DNA of 64,000 nt, from assembly GCF_000384475.1 (NCBI RefSeq), contig NZ_ARWB01000001.1, positions 1,716,176 to 1,780,175 on the forward strand. The letters run 5' to 3'. Both the position numbers and the translations under genes were made by a program. Below, in pieces: positions 24,581 through 35,450 of this stretch. The notes beneath the pieces are model-generated. The model had not been told where the DNA came from and searched no databases. It was given only the letters and a program-made list of their open reading frames with translations. Source of the stretch: Methylopila sp. M107 (GTDB lineage: Bacteria > Pseudomonadota > Alphaproteobacteria > Rhizobiales > Methylopilaceae). Numbering within the stretch: the first letter of the stretch is position 1; each line of letters begins with the position of its first letter.

Positions 24581-25087
24581 TCAGTCCCGCCCGAGAAAAT
24601 CCATCTTGCCGACCGGAACGCCGCGGTGGCGGAGCAGCGCGTAGGCGGTCGTCGCGTGGAAGAAGAAATTCGGCAGCACGAATCCGAGAGCGTATTCGAT
24701 CGCGCGGAAGCGGCGCTCCGTTCCGCCAGACTTCAGCACGACCTCGACCTCCTCTCGGCCGTCAATCGCGGAGCGCGGGACGGCGCGGAGGAAATCGGCG
24801 GTCTTCGCGATGCGCGCGTGGAGGTCGGCGAACGTCGTCTCGTCGTCGGCGAACGGAACGTTTTCAACGCCGCCGATGCGCACGAGCGCAAATTTCGCGG
24901 TGTCGCTGGCGCGCTGGATCTGGCCCGTGAGCGGATACATGTCGGGCGCAAGCCGTGTCTCGATGAGCGGCGCGGGATCGATGTTGTCCGCCTTGGCGAA
25001 GGTTTCGCCCTTCGCAAGAACAGCATCGAGATTGTTGAGCCCGCGCAGCAGGGGCGGAACGATAATGTCGTAGAGTTCGGTCGGCAT
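24581..25087 (-). CDS. DUF1993 family protein
   Basis: A 168-residue soluble protein of the DUF1993 family, which has a DinB-like four-helix fold. Visible family segments are LRGLNNLDAVLAKGE, MYPLTGQIQRASDTAKFAL, FADLHARIAKTADFLRAV and LPNFFFHATTAYALLRHRGV. The last holds the family's conserved His region, which may bind a metal by analogy with DinB. Its function is unknown. It is followed 10 nt later by the YffB-like gene in the same direction. Confidence 0.82.
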   Translation of the reverse strand: MPTELYDIIVPPLLRGLNNLDAVLAKGETFAKADNIDPAPLIETRLAPDMYPLTGQIQRASDTAKFALVRIGGVENVPFADDETTFADLHARIAKTADFLRAVPRSAIDGREEVEVVLKSGGTERRFRAIEYALGFVLPNFFFHATTAYALLRHRGVPVGKMDFLGRD

Positions 25088-25218
25088 GGCGGCAAAAACC
25101 TTCGAAATGAAGCGTCCCGCGTTTCAGATAGGGAGCCTGCGGGCTTTCGCATGCACGATCGGGTTTGCGCCCGTCGCCGCCGTCAATTGCGAAACGCGAC
25201 CACTCTACCGCAAGGCGT

Positions 25219-25545
25219 CTAACGGCCCCGCGATAGCATGCTGCGGATGGTCGCCAGCTTCTCCTCCGATAACCCGGCGAGCTGCGCTTCTTCCAAGTGA
25301 CGCTCTTGAATGAGCCGCGCAAAGACCAAAAGAAGCTGCGAATAGCGGTAGTCGAAAGTTTCATCCACCTGCCGGCGGGATCGACCCAGATAGTCCTCAA
25401 CCGCCCACATGTCGGACGGTTGGCTCGCGGCTGCAGCCTTCGCCTTGAAGGTCGACATGATCCGCGCCAGCGCGCTCTCGAGCGCCGCGTCATAGGCGCG
25501 GCGCGCGATATGTCTTTCGGTATCGGTCCATTTGATATCACGCAT
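25219..25545 (-). CDS. Conserved hypothetical helical protein, 108 aa
   Basis: This small, charged, all-helical protein is not recognised as a named family. It begins MRDIKWTDTERHIARRAYDA, and its C-terminal part (FDYRYSQLLLVFARLIQE, GLSEEKLATIRSML) looks like a surface for oligomerisation. There is no signal peptide, membrane segment or Cys. Coding bias matches its neighbours and the frame is intact. It stands between the DUF1993 gene and guaA in the same direction with gaps of 130-160 nt. The pattern resembles short proteins conserved across alphaproteobacteria, but I cannot assign a role. Confidence 0.6.
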   Translation of the reverse strand: MRDIKWTDTERHIARRAYDAALESALARIMSTFKAKAAAASQPSDMWAVEDYLGRSRRQVDETFDYRYSQLLLVFARLIQERHLEEAQLAGLSEEKLATIRSMLSRGR

Positions 25546-25705
25546 GATGAACCGGCGTTCTTGGCGCCTTGGAACTAGAACGGGCGGAGAAGCTGTGATT
25601 ACCGGCCCGGTGCAAGTTTTTCCTCGATCGGTTATCGGTTAACCCGCTACCACTCGTCGGGCCATCCGATGAACCTGGCCTACTTCTTTCGCCGGCCGCT
25701 CCGGC

Positions 25706-27265
25706 TCACTCCCACTCGATCGTTCCCGGCGGCTTCGAGGTCACGTCATAAACGACCCGATTTACGCCGCGCACCTCGTTGATGATGCGCGTCGCGGTGC
25801 GGCCGAGGAAGTTCATGTCGTAGGGGTAGAAATCGGCCGTCATGCCGTCGACCGAGGTCACGGCGCGCAGCGCCAGCACGCGGTCATAGGTGCGCCCGTC
25901 GCCCATCACGCCGACGGTGCGGACGTCGGTGAGCACCGCGAAGGCCTGCCAGATCTCGTCGTAGAGCCCGGCCTTGCGGATCTCGTCGAGGTAGATCGCG
26001 TCGGCCTGGCGCAGCGTGTCGAGTTTTTCGCGCGTCACTTCGCCGGGGCAGCGGATCGCAAGGCCGGGGCCGGGAAACGGATGGCGGCCGACGAAGGTCT
26101 CGGGCAGGCCGAGCTCGCGGCCGAGCGCCCTCACCTCGTCCTTGAACAGCTCGCGCAGGGGCTCGACGAGCTTCATGTTCATGCGCTCGGGCAGGCCGCC
26201 CACATTGTGGTGCGACTTGATCGTGACCGACGGGCCGCCCGAGAACGACACGCTCTCGATGACGTCCGGGTAGAGCGTGCCCTGCGCCAGAAACTCCGCG
26301 CCGCCGACCTTGCGGGCCTCGTCCTCGAACACGTCGATGAACAGCCGGCCGATCGTCTTGCGCTTGACCTCCGGGTCCGAAACGCCCGCGAGCTGGGTGA
26401 GGAACAGGTCGCCGGCGTCGACATGGACGAGCGGGATGTTGTAGTGGCCGCGGAACAGCGAGACGACCTCGGTCGCCTCGTCTTTCCGCATCAGGCCATG
26501 GTCGACGAACACGCAGGTGAGCTGGTCGCCGATCGCCTCGTGCAGCAGCACGGCGGCGACGGAGCTGTCCACGCCGCCCGACAGGCCGCAGATCACCCGG
26601 CCCTTCCCCACCTGCGCGCGGATCTTGGCGATCGCCTCGTCGCGATAGGCCGCCATCGACCAGTCGCCCGAGCAGCCGCAGATGTCGCGCACGAAGTTCC
26701 GGAGCAGCTTTCCGCCCTGCGGCGTGTGGACCACTTCGGGGTGGAACATCAGGCCGTAATAGTTGCGGTTCTCGTCCGCGATCGCGGCGAATGGGGCGTT
26801 CTCCGAGATGCCGACGATGCGGAAACCTGGCGGCATGCGGGTGATGCGGTCGCCGTGGCTCATCCAGACGATGTTCTTCGACTTGTCCTCCCAGACGCCC
26901 GTGAACAGGCGCGACGGGGCGACGACGTTGAGGTCGGCGCGGCCGAATTCGCGGTGGTGCCCGCTCTCCACCGCTCCGCCGAGCTGCTCGGCCATGGTCA
27001 TCTGCCCGTAGCAGATGCCGAGCACCGGCACGCCTGATTGAAACACGGCCTGCGGCGCGCGCGGCGTGTCGATCTCGGCGACCGAGGCCGGGCCGCCCGA
27101 CAGGATCACGCCCTTGGCTCCGAAGTCGCGGAACACCTCGTCGGCGAGGTTGAACGGGGTGATCTCGCAATAGACGCCGGCCTCTCGCACCCGTCGCGCG
27201 ATGAGCTGCGTGACCTGCGACCCGAAGTCGATGATCAGGATCTTGTCGTGGGATTGTTCGGCCAT
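25706..27265 (-). CDS. guaA: GMP synthase (glutamine-hydrolysing)
   Basis: It aminates XMP to GMP with glutamine and ATP. The 519-residue protein has an N-terminal class I amidotransferase ([20 protein letters not shown], nucleophile Cys in [17 protein letters not shown]). The ATP pyrophosphatase domain carries the P-loop [14 protein letters not shown], and the dimerisation domain ends [14 protein letters not shown] chose ATG 27263-27265 from family length; a longer in-frame extension is unrelated. GuaB, which makes its substrate, is encoded 2.2 kb further on the same strand. Confidence 0.97.
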   Translation of the reverse strand: MAEQSHDKILIIDFGSQVTQLIARRVREAGVYCEITPFNLADEVFRDFGAKGVILSGGPASVAEIDTPRAPQAVFQSGVPVLGICYGQMTMAEQLGGAVESGHHREFGRADLNVVAPSRLFTGVWEDKSKNIVWMSHGDRITRMPPGFRIVGISENAPFAAIADENRNYYGLMFHPEVVHTPQGGKLLRNFVRDICGCSGDWSMAAYRDEAIAKIRAQVGKGRVICGLSGGVDSSVAAVLLHEAIGDQLTCVFVDHGLMRKDEATEVVSLFRGHYNIPLVHVDAGDLFLTQLAGVSDPEVKRKTIGRLFIDVFEDEARKVGGAEFLAQGTLYPDVIESVSFSGGPSVTIKSHHNVGGLPERMNMKLVEPLRELFKDEVRALGRELGLPETFVGRHPFPGPGLAIRCPGEVTREKLDTLRQADAIYLDEIRKAGLYDEIWQAFAVLTDVRTVGVMGDGRTYDRVLALRAVTSVDGMTADFYPYDMNFLGRTATRIINEVRGVNRVVYDVTSKPPGTIEWE

Positions 27266-27359
27266 GGCCGCAGTTAACGGATGCGCCGCGCCGCCGCAAC
27301 GGCGCTGTTCGCCGATCCGTTCTCCATCCAGAACATATGTCGCTGCGCCAAGCGGAACC

Positions 27360-27632
27360 TCAGAGCCGTCCGCTCCCATCCGTGTTGGGCTGGACGGGCG
27401 TGGGGGGCGAGCCCCCCGCGACGGGGCTGCAGAAGGTCGGCGACTCGGCTGCGAACCGGGCGTTGAGCTTGCCGCAGCCCCAGTCCTTGACCGCGCCCGG
27501 GACCAGGATCGCCGCCGTCGCGCCGATCCGGTCGTTCGGGTTCGGCCCCCAGTTCACGAACCAGACCCAGAAGCCGAGCGTCGCGAGAACGAAGAGCCCG
27601 ATGAGCTGGAGAAAGAGGCTGATGGTCCGCAT
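27360..27632 (-). CDS. Small single-pass membrane protein, unknown
   Basis: A 90-residue protein with one N-terminal membrane helix ([20 protein letters not shown]) and an exported or cytoplasmic tail containing two Cys ([18 protein letters not shown]). The tail ends Pro/Gly-rich. The pattern [18 protein letters not shown] recalls short proteins found next to guaA/rsmB-like genes in Rhizobiales, but no function is known. It lies 61 nt downstream of the methyltransferase gene in the same direction, so it is probably co-transcribed. Confidence 0.6.
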   Translation of the reverse strand: MRTISLFLQLIGLFVLATLGFWVWFVNWGPNPNDRIGATAAILVPGAVKDWGCGKLNARFAAESPTFCSPVAGGSPPTPVQPNTDGSGRL

Positions 27633-27693
27633 GATGTCCGCCGCGTTGAAGGCCCGCTGCCCCGGTTAGGACATGTCGCCGAATGAGAATTGG

Positions 27694-28983
27694 TCAAGCG
27701 CGCCTGAGGACTGAGACGAAGAACCCGTCCGTGCCCGAGCGCCGCGGGCTGAAGAGAAAATGGCCGGGGCCCGCCGCGAAGCGTGACAGCCCGGGAAGTC
27801 CGGCCGCGATCGCAGCTTCGGGGGCCGGCACCAGCGCGAAGTCCGGGCGCCGGTCGAGAAACGCCGCCACGCGCTTTCCGTTCTCCGCGTCGAGCAGCGA
27901 GCAGGTCACGTAGACGAGCCGACCGCCGGATTTGACGAGCCGCGCGCCGCCGTCAAGCGCGGCGTCCTGCTCGGCCATGCGGACCTCGAGCGCGCCGGGC
28001 CGCATCCGCCACTTGGCGTCCGGATTGCGCCGCCACGTGCCCGCGCCTGTGCAGGGCGCATCGATGAAGACGAGGTCGGCGCGGTGTTCCAGATCGTCGA
28101 GCACATCCTGCTTCCCGCGGGGCGTGCGGATCTGCAGGTTTTTCACGCCCGCGCGGCTCGCCCGGTCGTGGAGAGGCGCCATCCGCCGGATGTCGCTGTC
28201 ATAGGCGTAGATCTGGCCGCGGCCCGCCATCTGGGCGGCGAGCGCCAGCGTCTTGCCGCCGGCGCCGGCGCAGAAGTCCACCACCTGCTCGCCGGAGGCC
28301 GCGGCTGCGATCAGGCTCGCGAGTTGCGAGCCCTCGTCCTGAACTTCGACCAGTCCCTTCAGATGGGCCGGCTCCGCCTGCACCGGCGGACCCCGCCCGT
28401 CCGACGTCAGCGGCACGCGCAGCCCCAGCGGCGACAAAGGCGTCGCCTGCGCGCCGAGATGGGAGAGCTGCTCGAGCGCTTTGTCGCGGTCGCCTTTCAG
28501 CGCGTTGACCCGCAGATCAAGGGGCGCGCGGGCCGCGAGCGCGGCCCCCTCCTCCGCCCGCTCCTCGCCGAACACGTCGGCGAGCTGGCCATCGAGCCAT
28601 TCGGGATAGTCGCCGCGCACATGGGCCGGCGCGCCGTCGAGCGAGGCGCCGGCGATCGCGGCTCGTTCCGCCTCTGTTGGCGGTTCCGGCGCATGCGCCG
28701 CTCCTGAGAAGGAAGCGGCGATCTCGTCGACCGAAAGCCCACGAGTAAAGGCAAGCGCGCCGAGGACGAGCGCGCGCGGCGTGTCGGCATTCATCCGCCA
28801 CGCGATCGAGGCGCGCTGGCGAAGCGCATCATAGGTCAAGCTCGCGATGCGCGCCCGGTCGCCGGATCCGGCGAAGCGATGGCTCGCGCCCCAATCCTTC
28901 AGGGCCTGGCCGGCGGGCGCGCGGCGCTCGCCGATCGCGGTCAGCACCTCGATCGCGGCGAGCGCGTGGGCGGCGGGTGTCAT
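27694..28983 (-). CDS. RsmB/NOP-family rRNA (cytosine-C5) methyltransferase
   Basis: A 429-residue SAM-dependent RNA methyltransferase. A short N-terminal NusB-like helical region (RIASLTYDALRQRASIAWRM) precedes the Rossmann domain with SAM motif VVDFCAGAGGKTLALAA. The two family cysteines are present: PCTGAGTWRRNPD (general site) and VTCSLLDAENG (catalytic). The target cytosine is not identified; RsmB modifies C967 of 16S rRNA, but the N-terminal domain here is shorter than in E. coli RsmB. It lies between guaA and guaB. Confidence 0.88.
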   Translation of the reverse strand: MTPAAHALAAIEVLTAIGERRAPAGQALKDWGASHRFAGSGDRARIASLTYDALRQRASIAWRMNADTPRALVLGALAFTRGLSVDEIAASFSGAAHAPEPPTEAERAAIAGASLDGAPAHVRGDYPEWLDGQLADVFGEERAEEGAALAARAPLDLRVNALKGDRDKALEQLSHLGAQATPLSPLGLRVPLTSDGRGPPVQAEPAHLKGLVEVQDEGSQLASLIAAAASGEQVVDFCAGAGGKTLALAAQMAGRGQIYAYDSDIRRMAPLHDRASRAGVKNLQIRTPRGKQDVLDDLEHRADLVFIDAPCTGAGTWRRNPDAKWRMRPGALEVRMAEQDAALDGGARLVKSGGRLVYVTCSLLDAENGKRVAAFLDRRPDFALVPAPEAAIAAGLPGLSRFAAGPGHFLFSPRRSGTDGFFVSVLRRA

Positions 28984-29055
28984 GATGCGGAGCTCCAGGG
29001 TGAGCCGCGCAGCAACACGACGGCGGCCGGCAATGCAAGCCCCGACGCCGCGGCG

Positions 29056-29489
29056 TCAGACGCCCGGAAGGGCGTGCACGAGGTATAGCTTGAACGCGAA
29101 GTAGAACCACAGGCCGAACAGCACCACGAAACCCGCCGCGAAGGCGCCGAACCGGACCTTCAGGCGGTTCGAGCCGGTGTGCTCGATCGCATGGGCGAGG
29201 CGCGTTACGACGAAAACCCAGGAGAGGCACACGAATAGCAGGTCCGCCTGCCGTGTGATCAGCGCAAGCGTCACGACGACATAGAACAGCACCGGCAGTT
29301 CGAGCTGGTTGTGGAAGCAGTCCGAGACCTTCTGGGCCTTTTCGGGCCAGTCGATCTTACGGACCGACCCGCCCGATCCCTTTACTGCTCCGCTGCGGGC
29401 GGCCAGCAACCGTTCACGCGCCATCCAGACCAGCAGGACGAAGGTGAGCAGGACCTGCGCGAACAGCGGCGCAAGGATGGCTTGGACGG

Positions 29490-29493
<4 letters not shown>
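29056..29493 (-). CDS. MAPEG family membrane protein
   Basis: A 145-residue protein with four membrane helices, matching the MAPEG family: [20 protein letters not shown], the polar [17 protein letters not shown] signature (family N-Q-x-E-x-P motif), [19 protein letters not shown], and [13 protein letters not shown]. Some eukaryotic members conjugate glutathione to leukotrienes; the bacterial role is unknown. Its start overlaps the guaB stop by 4 nt, so it is translated from the guaB transcript. Confidence 0.88.
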
Positions 29494-30986
<1,493 letters not shown>

Positions 30987-31156
30987 GCCGACCTCCTGTT
31001 GAGGATATGCGCAGACGCGCCCGGCGCCGCCCGTCGGCGTCCGGCCCCTTTCGCGCGGAAACCCGCGCCGATGGGGGAAGTTGGCGCGGACCTTTAGCAC
31101 GCGCGACGAAAGGCGCAAATGACGGTTGCCGGCGTTGGCGATGCAAAAGAGGCGAG

Positions 31157-31260
31157 CGTCATCCCGGACGGCCGCATGCCCGATCCGGGATCGTCTTCCG
31201 CGAAAGGCGCCTCTCCCGTCGAACGATCCCGGCTCTCGCTCCGCTCGGCCGGGATGACGG
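31157..31260. repeat. REP-type palindromic repeat (copy E)
   Basis: It opens gcgtcatcccgg and closes ccgggatgacg (31249-31259), with inner palindromes gatcccgg/ccgggatc. It lies between divergent guaB and the MFS gene, so the promoters of both must lie around or in it. Confidence 0.78.
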
Positions 31261-31308
31261 CCATCCGCTCGTCTTCTTCAGCGCATGCTCCTATATGCGG
31301 CGCATCCC

Positions 31309-32757
31309 ATGCCCACATTCCCTAACACCCGCATCCCCAGCCGCATCCTCGTTCCCCTGATCGTCGCCTGCGCGCTGTTCATGGAGAACCTTGATTCGAC
31401 GGTTCTCGCGACCTCGCTGCCGGCGATCGCGCGCGAGCTGAACGAGGACCCGATCGACCTCAAGCTGGCGCTCACCTCCTACCTGCTCAGCCTCGCGATT
31501 TTCATTCCCGTCTCCGGCTGGCTCGCCGACCGGCTCGGCGCGCGGCTAGTGTTCCGCGCGGCGATCGCGGTGTTCGCGCTCGGATCGGCGCTTGCGGGCT
31601 TTTCGAGCTCGATGCCGGAGATCGTCGGCTCGCGGATCGTCCAGGGCGTGGGCGGCGCGATGATGGTGCCTGTGGGGCGGCTCGTGATCCTTCGGACAGT
31701 GCCGAAGTCCGAACTCGTCGGCTCTCTCGCCTGGCTGACCATTCCGGCGCTGATCGGACCGGTGCTCGGGCCCCCGATCGGCGGCTTCATCACCACCTAT
31801 TTCTCCTGGCGCTGGATTTTCTGGATCAACCTGCCGATCGCGGCGCTCGGGCTGGTGCTGGCGAGCCTCTACATCCCCGACCTCCGCGAAGAGCAGCGCA
31901 CGCCGTTCGACACGGCGGGCTTCGCGCTGTCCGCTTTCGGGCTCGCCGCGATGGTTTCCGGCTCGACGGCGCTCGGGCTCGACGCCCTGCCCCACTGGAT
32001 CGCCGTCACGATGCTGGTCGCGGGCGGCGTCGCGCTGTGGGCCTATGCGCGCCACGCCGCGAAGATCGAGCATCCTATCCTCGACCTGAAGCTGTTCGGC
32101 ATATCGTCGTTCCGCGCGGCGATACTCGGCGGCTCGCTGTTCCGCATCGGCATCGGCGCGGCGCCATTCCTGCTGCCGCTGATGCTGCAGATCGGCTTCG
32201 GGCTGAACGCCTTCCAGTCGGGCTTGCTGACCTTCGCCTCGGCGCTCGGCGCGCTGGTGATGAAGTTCACCGCAAAGCCTATCCTCCAGCGTTTCGGCTT
32301 CCGCACGACCATGGTGGTGAACGCCCTGATCGCGGCGGCCGCCATGACCGCGCCCGCGCTGTTCACGGCGACCACGCCCTCGCTCGTGATCCTTGCAACG
32401 CTGCTGATCGGCGGCTTCTTCCGCTCGCTGCAGTTCACCTCGGTCAACGCGCTCGGCTACGCCGACATCGACAACGCGCGGATGAGCGCGGCGACAAGCC
32501 TCGCCAGCGTCGCCCAGCAACTGTCGCTGTCGATCGGCGTCAGCATCGCGGCGCTCGGGCTCGAATCGATCCTCGCCTGGCGCGGCGCGACGGAGCTCGT
32601 CGCGGGCGATTTCCCCATCGCCTTCCTCGGCATCGGCCTGATTTCGGCGACCTCGGTGTTTTTCTTCGCCCGGCTCGCCCCAGAAGCCGGCGAACAGGTT
32701 TCCGGCCATGTGTCGCCAAGACCGGATCCGGTGACGGACGCGCGCGAACGGGGTTGA
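31309..32757 (+). CDS. MFS transporter, DHA2 (EmrB/QacA) family
   Basis: A roughly 482-residue protein with about 14 predicted membrane helices. The DHA2 hallmark appears in helix 1 (MENLDSTVLATSLPAIAREL), the motif A loop in GWLADRLGARLVFRAAIAVF, and motif C-like glycines in ALIGPVLGPPIGGFITTYFSW. The family exports drugs and other hydrophobic compounds by proton antiport. No EmrA-type membrane-fusion partner or regulator is adjacent, so the substrate is open. ATG 31285 is an alternative start giving eight more residues. A bidirectional hairpin terminator follows. Confidence 0.88.
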   Translation: MPTFPNTRIPSRILVPLIVACALFMENLDSTVLATSLPAIARELNEDPIDLKLALTSYLLSLAIFIPVSGWLADRLGARLVFRAAIAVFALGSALAGFSSSMPEIVGSRIVQGVGGAMMVPVGRLVILRTVPKSELVGSLAWLTIPALIGPVLGPPIGGFITTYFSWRWIFWINLPIAALGLVLASLYIPDLREEQRTPFDTAGFALSAFGLAAMVSGSTALGLDALPHWIAVTMLVAGGVALWAYARHAAKIEHPILDLKLFGISSFRAAILGGSLFRIGIGAAPFLLPLMLQIGFGLNAFQSGLLTFASALGALVMKFTAKPILQRFGFRTTMVVNALIAAAAMTAPALFTATTPSLVILATLLIGGFFRSLQFTSVNALGYADIDNARMSAATSLASVAQQLSLSIGVSIAALGLESILAWRGATELVAGDFPIAFLGIGLISATSVFFFARLAPEAGEQVSGHVSPRPDPVTDARERG

Positions 32758-32774
32758 GCGCTATCGCCTTCTCC

Positions 32775-32809
32775 CCTTGCCCCTTTCCCACACATCGAAA
32801 GGGGCAAGG
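32775..32809. terminator. Bidirectional hairpin between convergent genes
   Basis: CCTTGCCCCTTTC (32775-32787) pairs perfectly over 13 bp with GAAAGGGGCAAGG (32797-32809) around a 9-nt loop. It is centred between the MFS gene stop and the LpxC homologue's stop, which run toward each other. T runs are absent, so its strength is uncertain. Confidence 0.6.
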
Positions 32810-32820
32810 CGACGCCGCGA

Positions 32821-33756
32821 TCAACCGTGCTCGTCCGCCCTCGAAGCACGCCCCTCGGCGTCGTAGGTCACAACCTCCCACGCTTCCGGCGTCGTCATCA
32901 GCATTTCGAGCAGTCCGTAATTGTGCTCATGGCCGGGGCGGATCGCGATCATCTTGCCGACGATCGGCATGCCCGCCAGCGAAAGATCCCCGACGAGGTC
33001 GAGCGCGCGGTGGCGGACCGGCTCGTCGGGAAACCGCAGACCGCCGATCGCGCCCTTGCCCCAGAGCGCCGCCGTGTTGCCGGCATGGGCGCCGCGCAGC
33101 ACCGGCTCCTTTCGGAACAGGCCGACGATCTTGCCCGGCAGCGCCCACTTGACCCGGCCGAACGACCGCGACGGCGCGAGCTCGCGCCGGAAACTTTCCG
33201 TGTCGATCCGCCCTTCCCAGCGCAGCTGGCCGAAATGCGAGAGCGTGACGGCCGAGTAGATGCGGAACTCGGGCGCCGCCTCGGCGGTCTGCTTGTGGTC
33301 GCCGGCGCGGTAGCGCACACGCTTTTTCACGCGGATGTAGCGGCGCGGGCGGTCTTGCTCGGCGCGGCCGGCGGCTTCGATCAGCGCGCACCAGGGTTCG
33401 GCGCTGCCGTCAAGGATCGGCAACTCCTCGGCGTCGATCTCGATCAGCGCATTGTCGATCGCGGCCGCGGACAGCGCCGCGAGCAGATGCTCGACGGTTC
33501 GCACCAGCGGCCCGTCGCCGACCTGCAGAGCCGTGCAGAGCGGTCGCGAGCGCCGGTTCGGCCACAGCGCCGGCACGTCATGCGCGACGCCTCCGACGGC
33601 GCGGCGGAACACGACGCCATGGCCGATCGGCGCCGGCGAAACGCGCGCCTTCGCCGGCTTCGCCGTGTGGAGACCGTGCCCCGAACAGTCGAAGGCTGCG
33701 CCGAGCGTCGCCTCGCACAGCGGGCCCGGCGGGATCGCTGCGGCTTCGTCGCTCAT
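32821..33756 (-). CDS. LpxC homologue (UDP-3-O-acyl-GlcNAc deacetylase family)
   Basis: LpxC removes the acetyl group from UDP-3-O-acyl-GlcNAc, the committed step of lipid A synthesis. The 311-residue protein keeps the catalytic pattern: VEHLLAALSAAAIDNALIEI (Glu and zinc His), ILDGSAEPW, RHRALDLVGDL (zinc His and Asp) and the last His in RPGHEHNYGLL. The glycine-rich start FDCSGHGLHTAKPAKARV is also typical. It is not next to ftsZ, where proteobacterial lpxC usually sits, and its middle (YRAGDHKQTAEAAPEFRIYS) is diverged. It may be a second paralogue. I chose ATG 33754-33756. Confidence 0.8.
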   Translation of the reverse strand: MSDEAAAIPPGPLCEATLGAAFDCSGHGLHTAKPAKARVSPAPIGHGVVFRRAVGGVAHDVPALWPNRRSRPLCTALQVGDGPLVRTVEHLLAALSAAAIDNALIEIDAEELPILDGSAEPWCALIEAAGRAEQDRPRRYIRVKKRVRYRAGDHKQTAEAAPEFRIYSAVTLSHFGQLRWEGRIDTESFRRELAPSRSFGRVKWALPGKIVGLFRKEPVLRGAHAGNTAALWGKGAIGGLRFPDEPVRHRALDLVGDLSLAGMPIVGKMIAIRPGHEHNYGLLEMLMTTPEAWEVVTYDAEGRASRADEHG

Positions 33757-33879
33757 GGCGCGGTCACGGCGTTGCGAGGGGCGGCCCGCCCGGATCTGGG
33801 AACCGATCGGCGCTTGCACGCCTTTTCCCTCTGGACGGACGCGCCTCGACCAGAAGGCGCCGACAACCGGAGATTTTTC

Positions 33880-34380
33880 ATGAAACGCATCATCGCCGCC
33901 GCGCTCTGCGCCGCCGCTCTATCGCCGGCCGCCGCGCTCGCCGCCGACACCTACGAGATCGCGGGCAAGGACGGCAAGAAGATCGGCGAACTCACGCTGA
34001 CCGCAGCGCCTCACGGCGTGCTGATAGACATCGAGGTCCAGCCCGGAAGCCTCACCGCCGGCAAGCACGGGCTGCACTTTCACGAGACCGCCGACTGTTC
34101 CGACGTCGGTCAGTATAAGAAATCCGGCAGCCACGCCGGCCACGGCGAAGGCAAGCACGGCCTGCTGAACCCGAACGGCCCGGAGCCCGGCGACCTACCG
34201 AACCTGATCGCGCTCTCTGACGGTTCCGCGCAGGCGGGCCTCTACAGCGGCCTGATAAAGCTCGACGACCTCAAGGCCGAGAACGGCAGCGCGCTGATCA
34301 TCCACGCCGACAAGGATGACCACATCTCGCAGCCGATCGGCAAGGCCGGCGACCGCGTCGCCTGCGCGGCGATCAAGTAG
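33880..34380 (+). CDS. sodC: Periplasmic Cu/Zn superoxide dismutase
   Basis: A 166-residue precursor: a signal peptide (MKRIIAAALCAAALSPAAAL, cleaved near ALA) and a SodC domain. Copper ligands appear in GLHFHE and near the end in LIIHADKDD; the bridging His is in GSHAGHGEG, and a zinc His in KHGLL. The disulfide Cys pair is in TADCSDV and VACAAI. The third zinc His, normally just before GDLPN, is Glu here (GPEPGDLPN), while the zinc Asp is kept. It protects the periplasm from superoxide. Its end overlaps the converging small gene by 8 nt. Confidence 0.93.
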   Translation: MKRIIAAALCAAALSPAAALAADTYEIAGKDGKKIGELTLTAAPHGVLIDIEVQPGSLTAGKHGLHFHETADCSDVGQYKKSGSHAGHGEGKHGLLNPNGPEPGDLPNLIALSDGSAQAGLYSGLIKLDDLKAENGSALIIHADKDDHISQPIGKAGDRVACAAIK

Positions 34381-34651
34381 CGGCGCCTCCCGGCCCGCCG
34401 GGCCTGCTGAACAGCCGCGCGGCCTCATGGCCGTCGCGGCACCGGCGCGCGAGCGTCTGCCCGGCCTCCGGGTCGTCGAGGAGGAGGAAGAACTCCTCCT
34501 CGGTCAGCTCGTAATACTCCTCATAGTCGACGAGCTGCGCCGAGATCTGAACCGAGATGTAGTGAGCGCCGGAGTTGCGCTCGACGCCGAGCGAATAGCG
34601 CTCGGTCTCGGAAATCATCATGTCGTCAAACTGGAGGCTCGACCTCGTCAT
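34373..34651 (-). CDS. Conserved hypothetical acidic protein, 92 aa
   Basis: A small cytoplasmic protein rich in Glu/Asp and Tyr: GVERNSGAHYISVQISAQLV, DYEEYYELTEEEFFLLLDDP, then RRCRDGHEAARLF. I do not recognise a named family, though the strand-then-acidic-helix pattern fits short proteins seen in Rhizobiales. I chose ATG 34649-34651. Its start lies inside the 3' end of rlmE (26-nt overlap) and its stop overlaps sodC on the other strand, so it is packed between two genes and probably expressed from the rlmE transcript. Confidence 0.6.
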   Translation of the reverse strand: MTRSSLQFDDMMISETERYSLGVERNSGAHYISVQISAQLVDYEEYYELTEEEFFLLLDDPEAGQTLARRCRDGHEAARLFSRPGGPGGAAT

Positions 34652-35450
34652 CGGCTTTTCCTCCCCTGAAGCCGGTCGCGAGCACATAGAGTTCGGAAGA
34701 ACCCTTGCGGCTCGCCGGCGGCTTTACGTGGATGACTTTGGCGTAGTCCCTCTTCAGCTCGGTCAGCAGGTCTCCCGCCGCGCCGCCCTGGAAAACCTTG
34801 GCGAGGAACGCGCCGCCGGGCGCCAGAACTTCGGACGCGAACAGCGCCGCGGCCTCCACCATGGCCACGATGCGCAAGTGGTCGGTGCGGCGATGGCCGA
34901 CCGTATTGGCCGCCATGTCGGACATTACGAGGTCAGCCTTGCCGCCGAGCTTCGACTTCAGGATGTCGGGCGCCGCGTCGTCGAGGAAATCGAGCACCAT
35001 GAAGTCGACGCCCGCGACCTGCTCCATTTCGAGTAGGTCGATCGCGACGATCACGCCGGGCTTGCCGTCCGCGATACCGGTGCGGTCGGCCGCGATCTGG
35101 CTCCAGCCGCCGGGCGCGGCGCCGAGGTCTACGATCTTCTGGCCGGGCTTGAGGAGCTTATACTTGTCGTCGATCTCGATCAGCTTGAACGCCGCGCGCG
35201 ACCGGAACCCCTCGCGTTTCGCGGCCTGCACGTAAGGGTCGTTGAGCTGGCGGTCGAGCCAGAGGGTCGAGGCGTGCGTCCGCTTCTTGGCGGTGTAGAC
35301 GCGCACCCCAAGGCTGCGCGCGCCCGAGCCGCCCTTGCCAGAGACCCGGCCGGCGGCCCCGCTCGACTTACCTGTTCCGCCGCCTTTCGCGCCGCCGCCG
35401 GAGCGGCTCACGATCGATGCCCGCGACGGCGCGGTCCTCGCCTGCGCCAC
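34626..35450 (-). CDS. rlmE: 23S rRNA (uridine-2'-O) methyltransferase RlmE
   Basis: RlmE (FtsJ/RrmJ) methylates U2552 in the A-loop of 23S rRNA during late 50S assembly. The 274-residue protein has the catalytic K-D-K-E pattern: SRAAFKLIEIDDKYKLLKPG (Lys), DLGAAPGGWSQIA (SAM site), LVMSDMAANTVGHRRTDH (Asp) and FLAKVFQGG (Lys), with SSELYVLATGF (Glu). It carries a Gly/Ser/Lys-rich N-terminal extension of about 45 residues, common in Rhizobiales. Its start overlaps the upstream phosphatase gene by 43 nt. Confidence 0.94.
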   Translation of the reverse strand: MAQARTAPSRASIVSRSGGGAKGGGTGKSSGAAGRVSGKGGSGARSLGVRVYTAKKRTHASTLWLDRQLNDPYVQAAKREGFRSRAAFKLIEIDDKYKLLKPGQKIVDLGAAPGGWSQIAADRTGIADGKPGVIVAIDLLEMEQVAGVDFMVLDFLDDAAPDILKSKLGGKADLVMSDMAANTVGHRRTDHLRIVAMVEAAALFASEVLAPGGAFLAKVFQGGAAGDLLTELKRDYAKVIHVKPPASRKGSSELYVLATGFRGGKADDEVEPPV

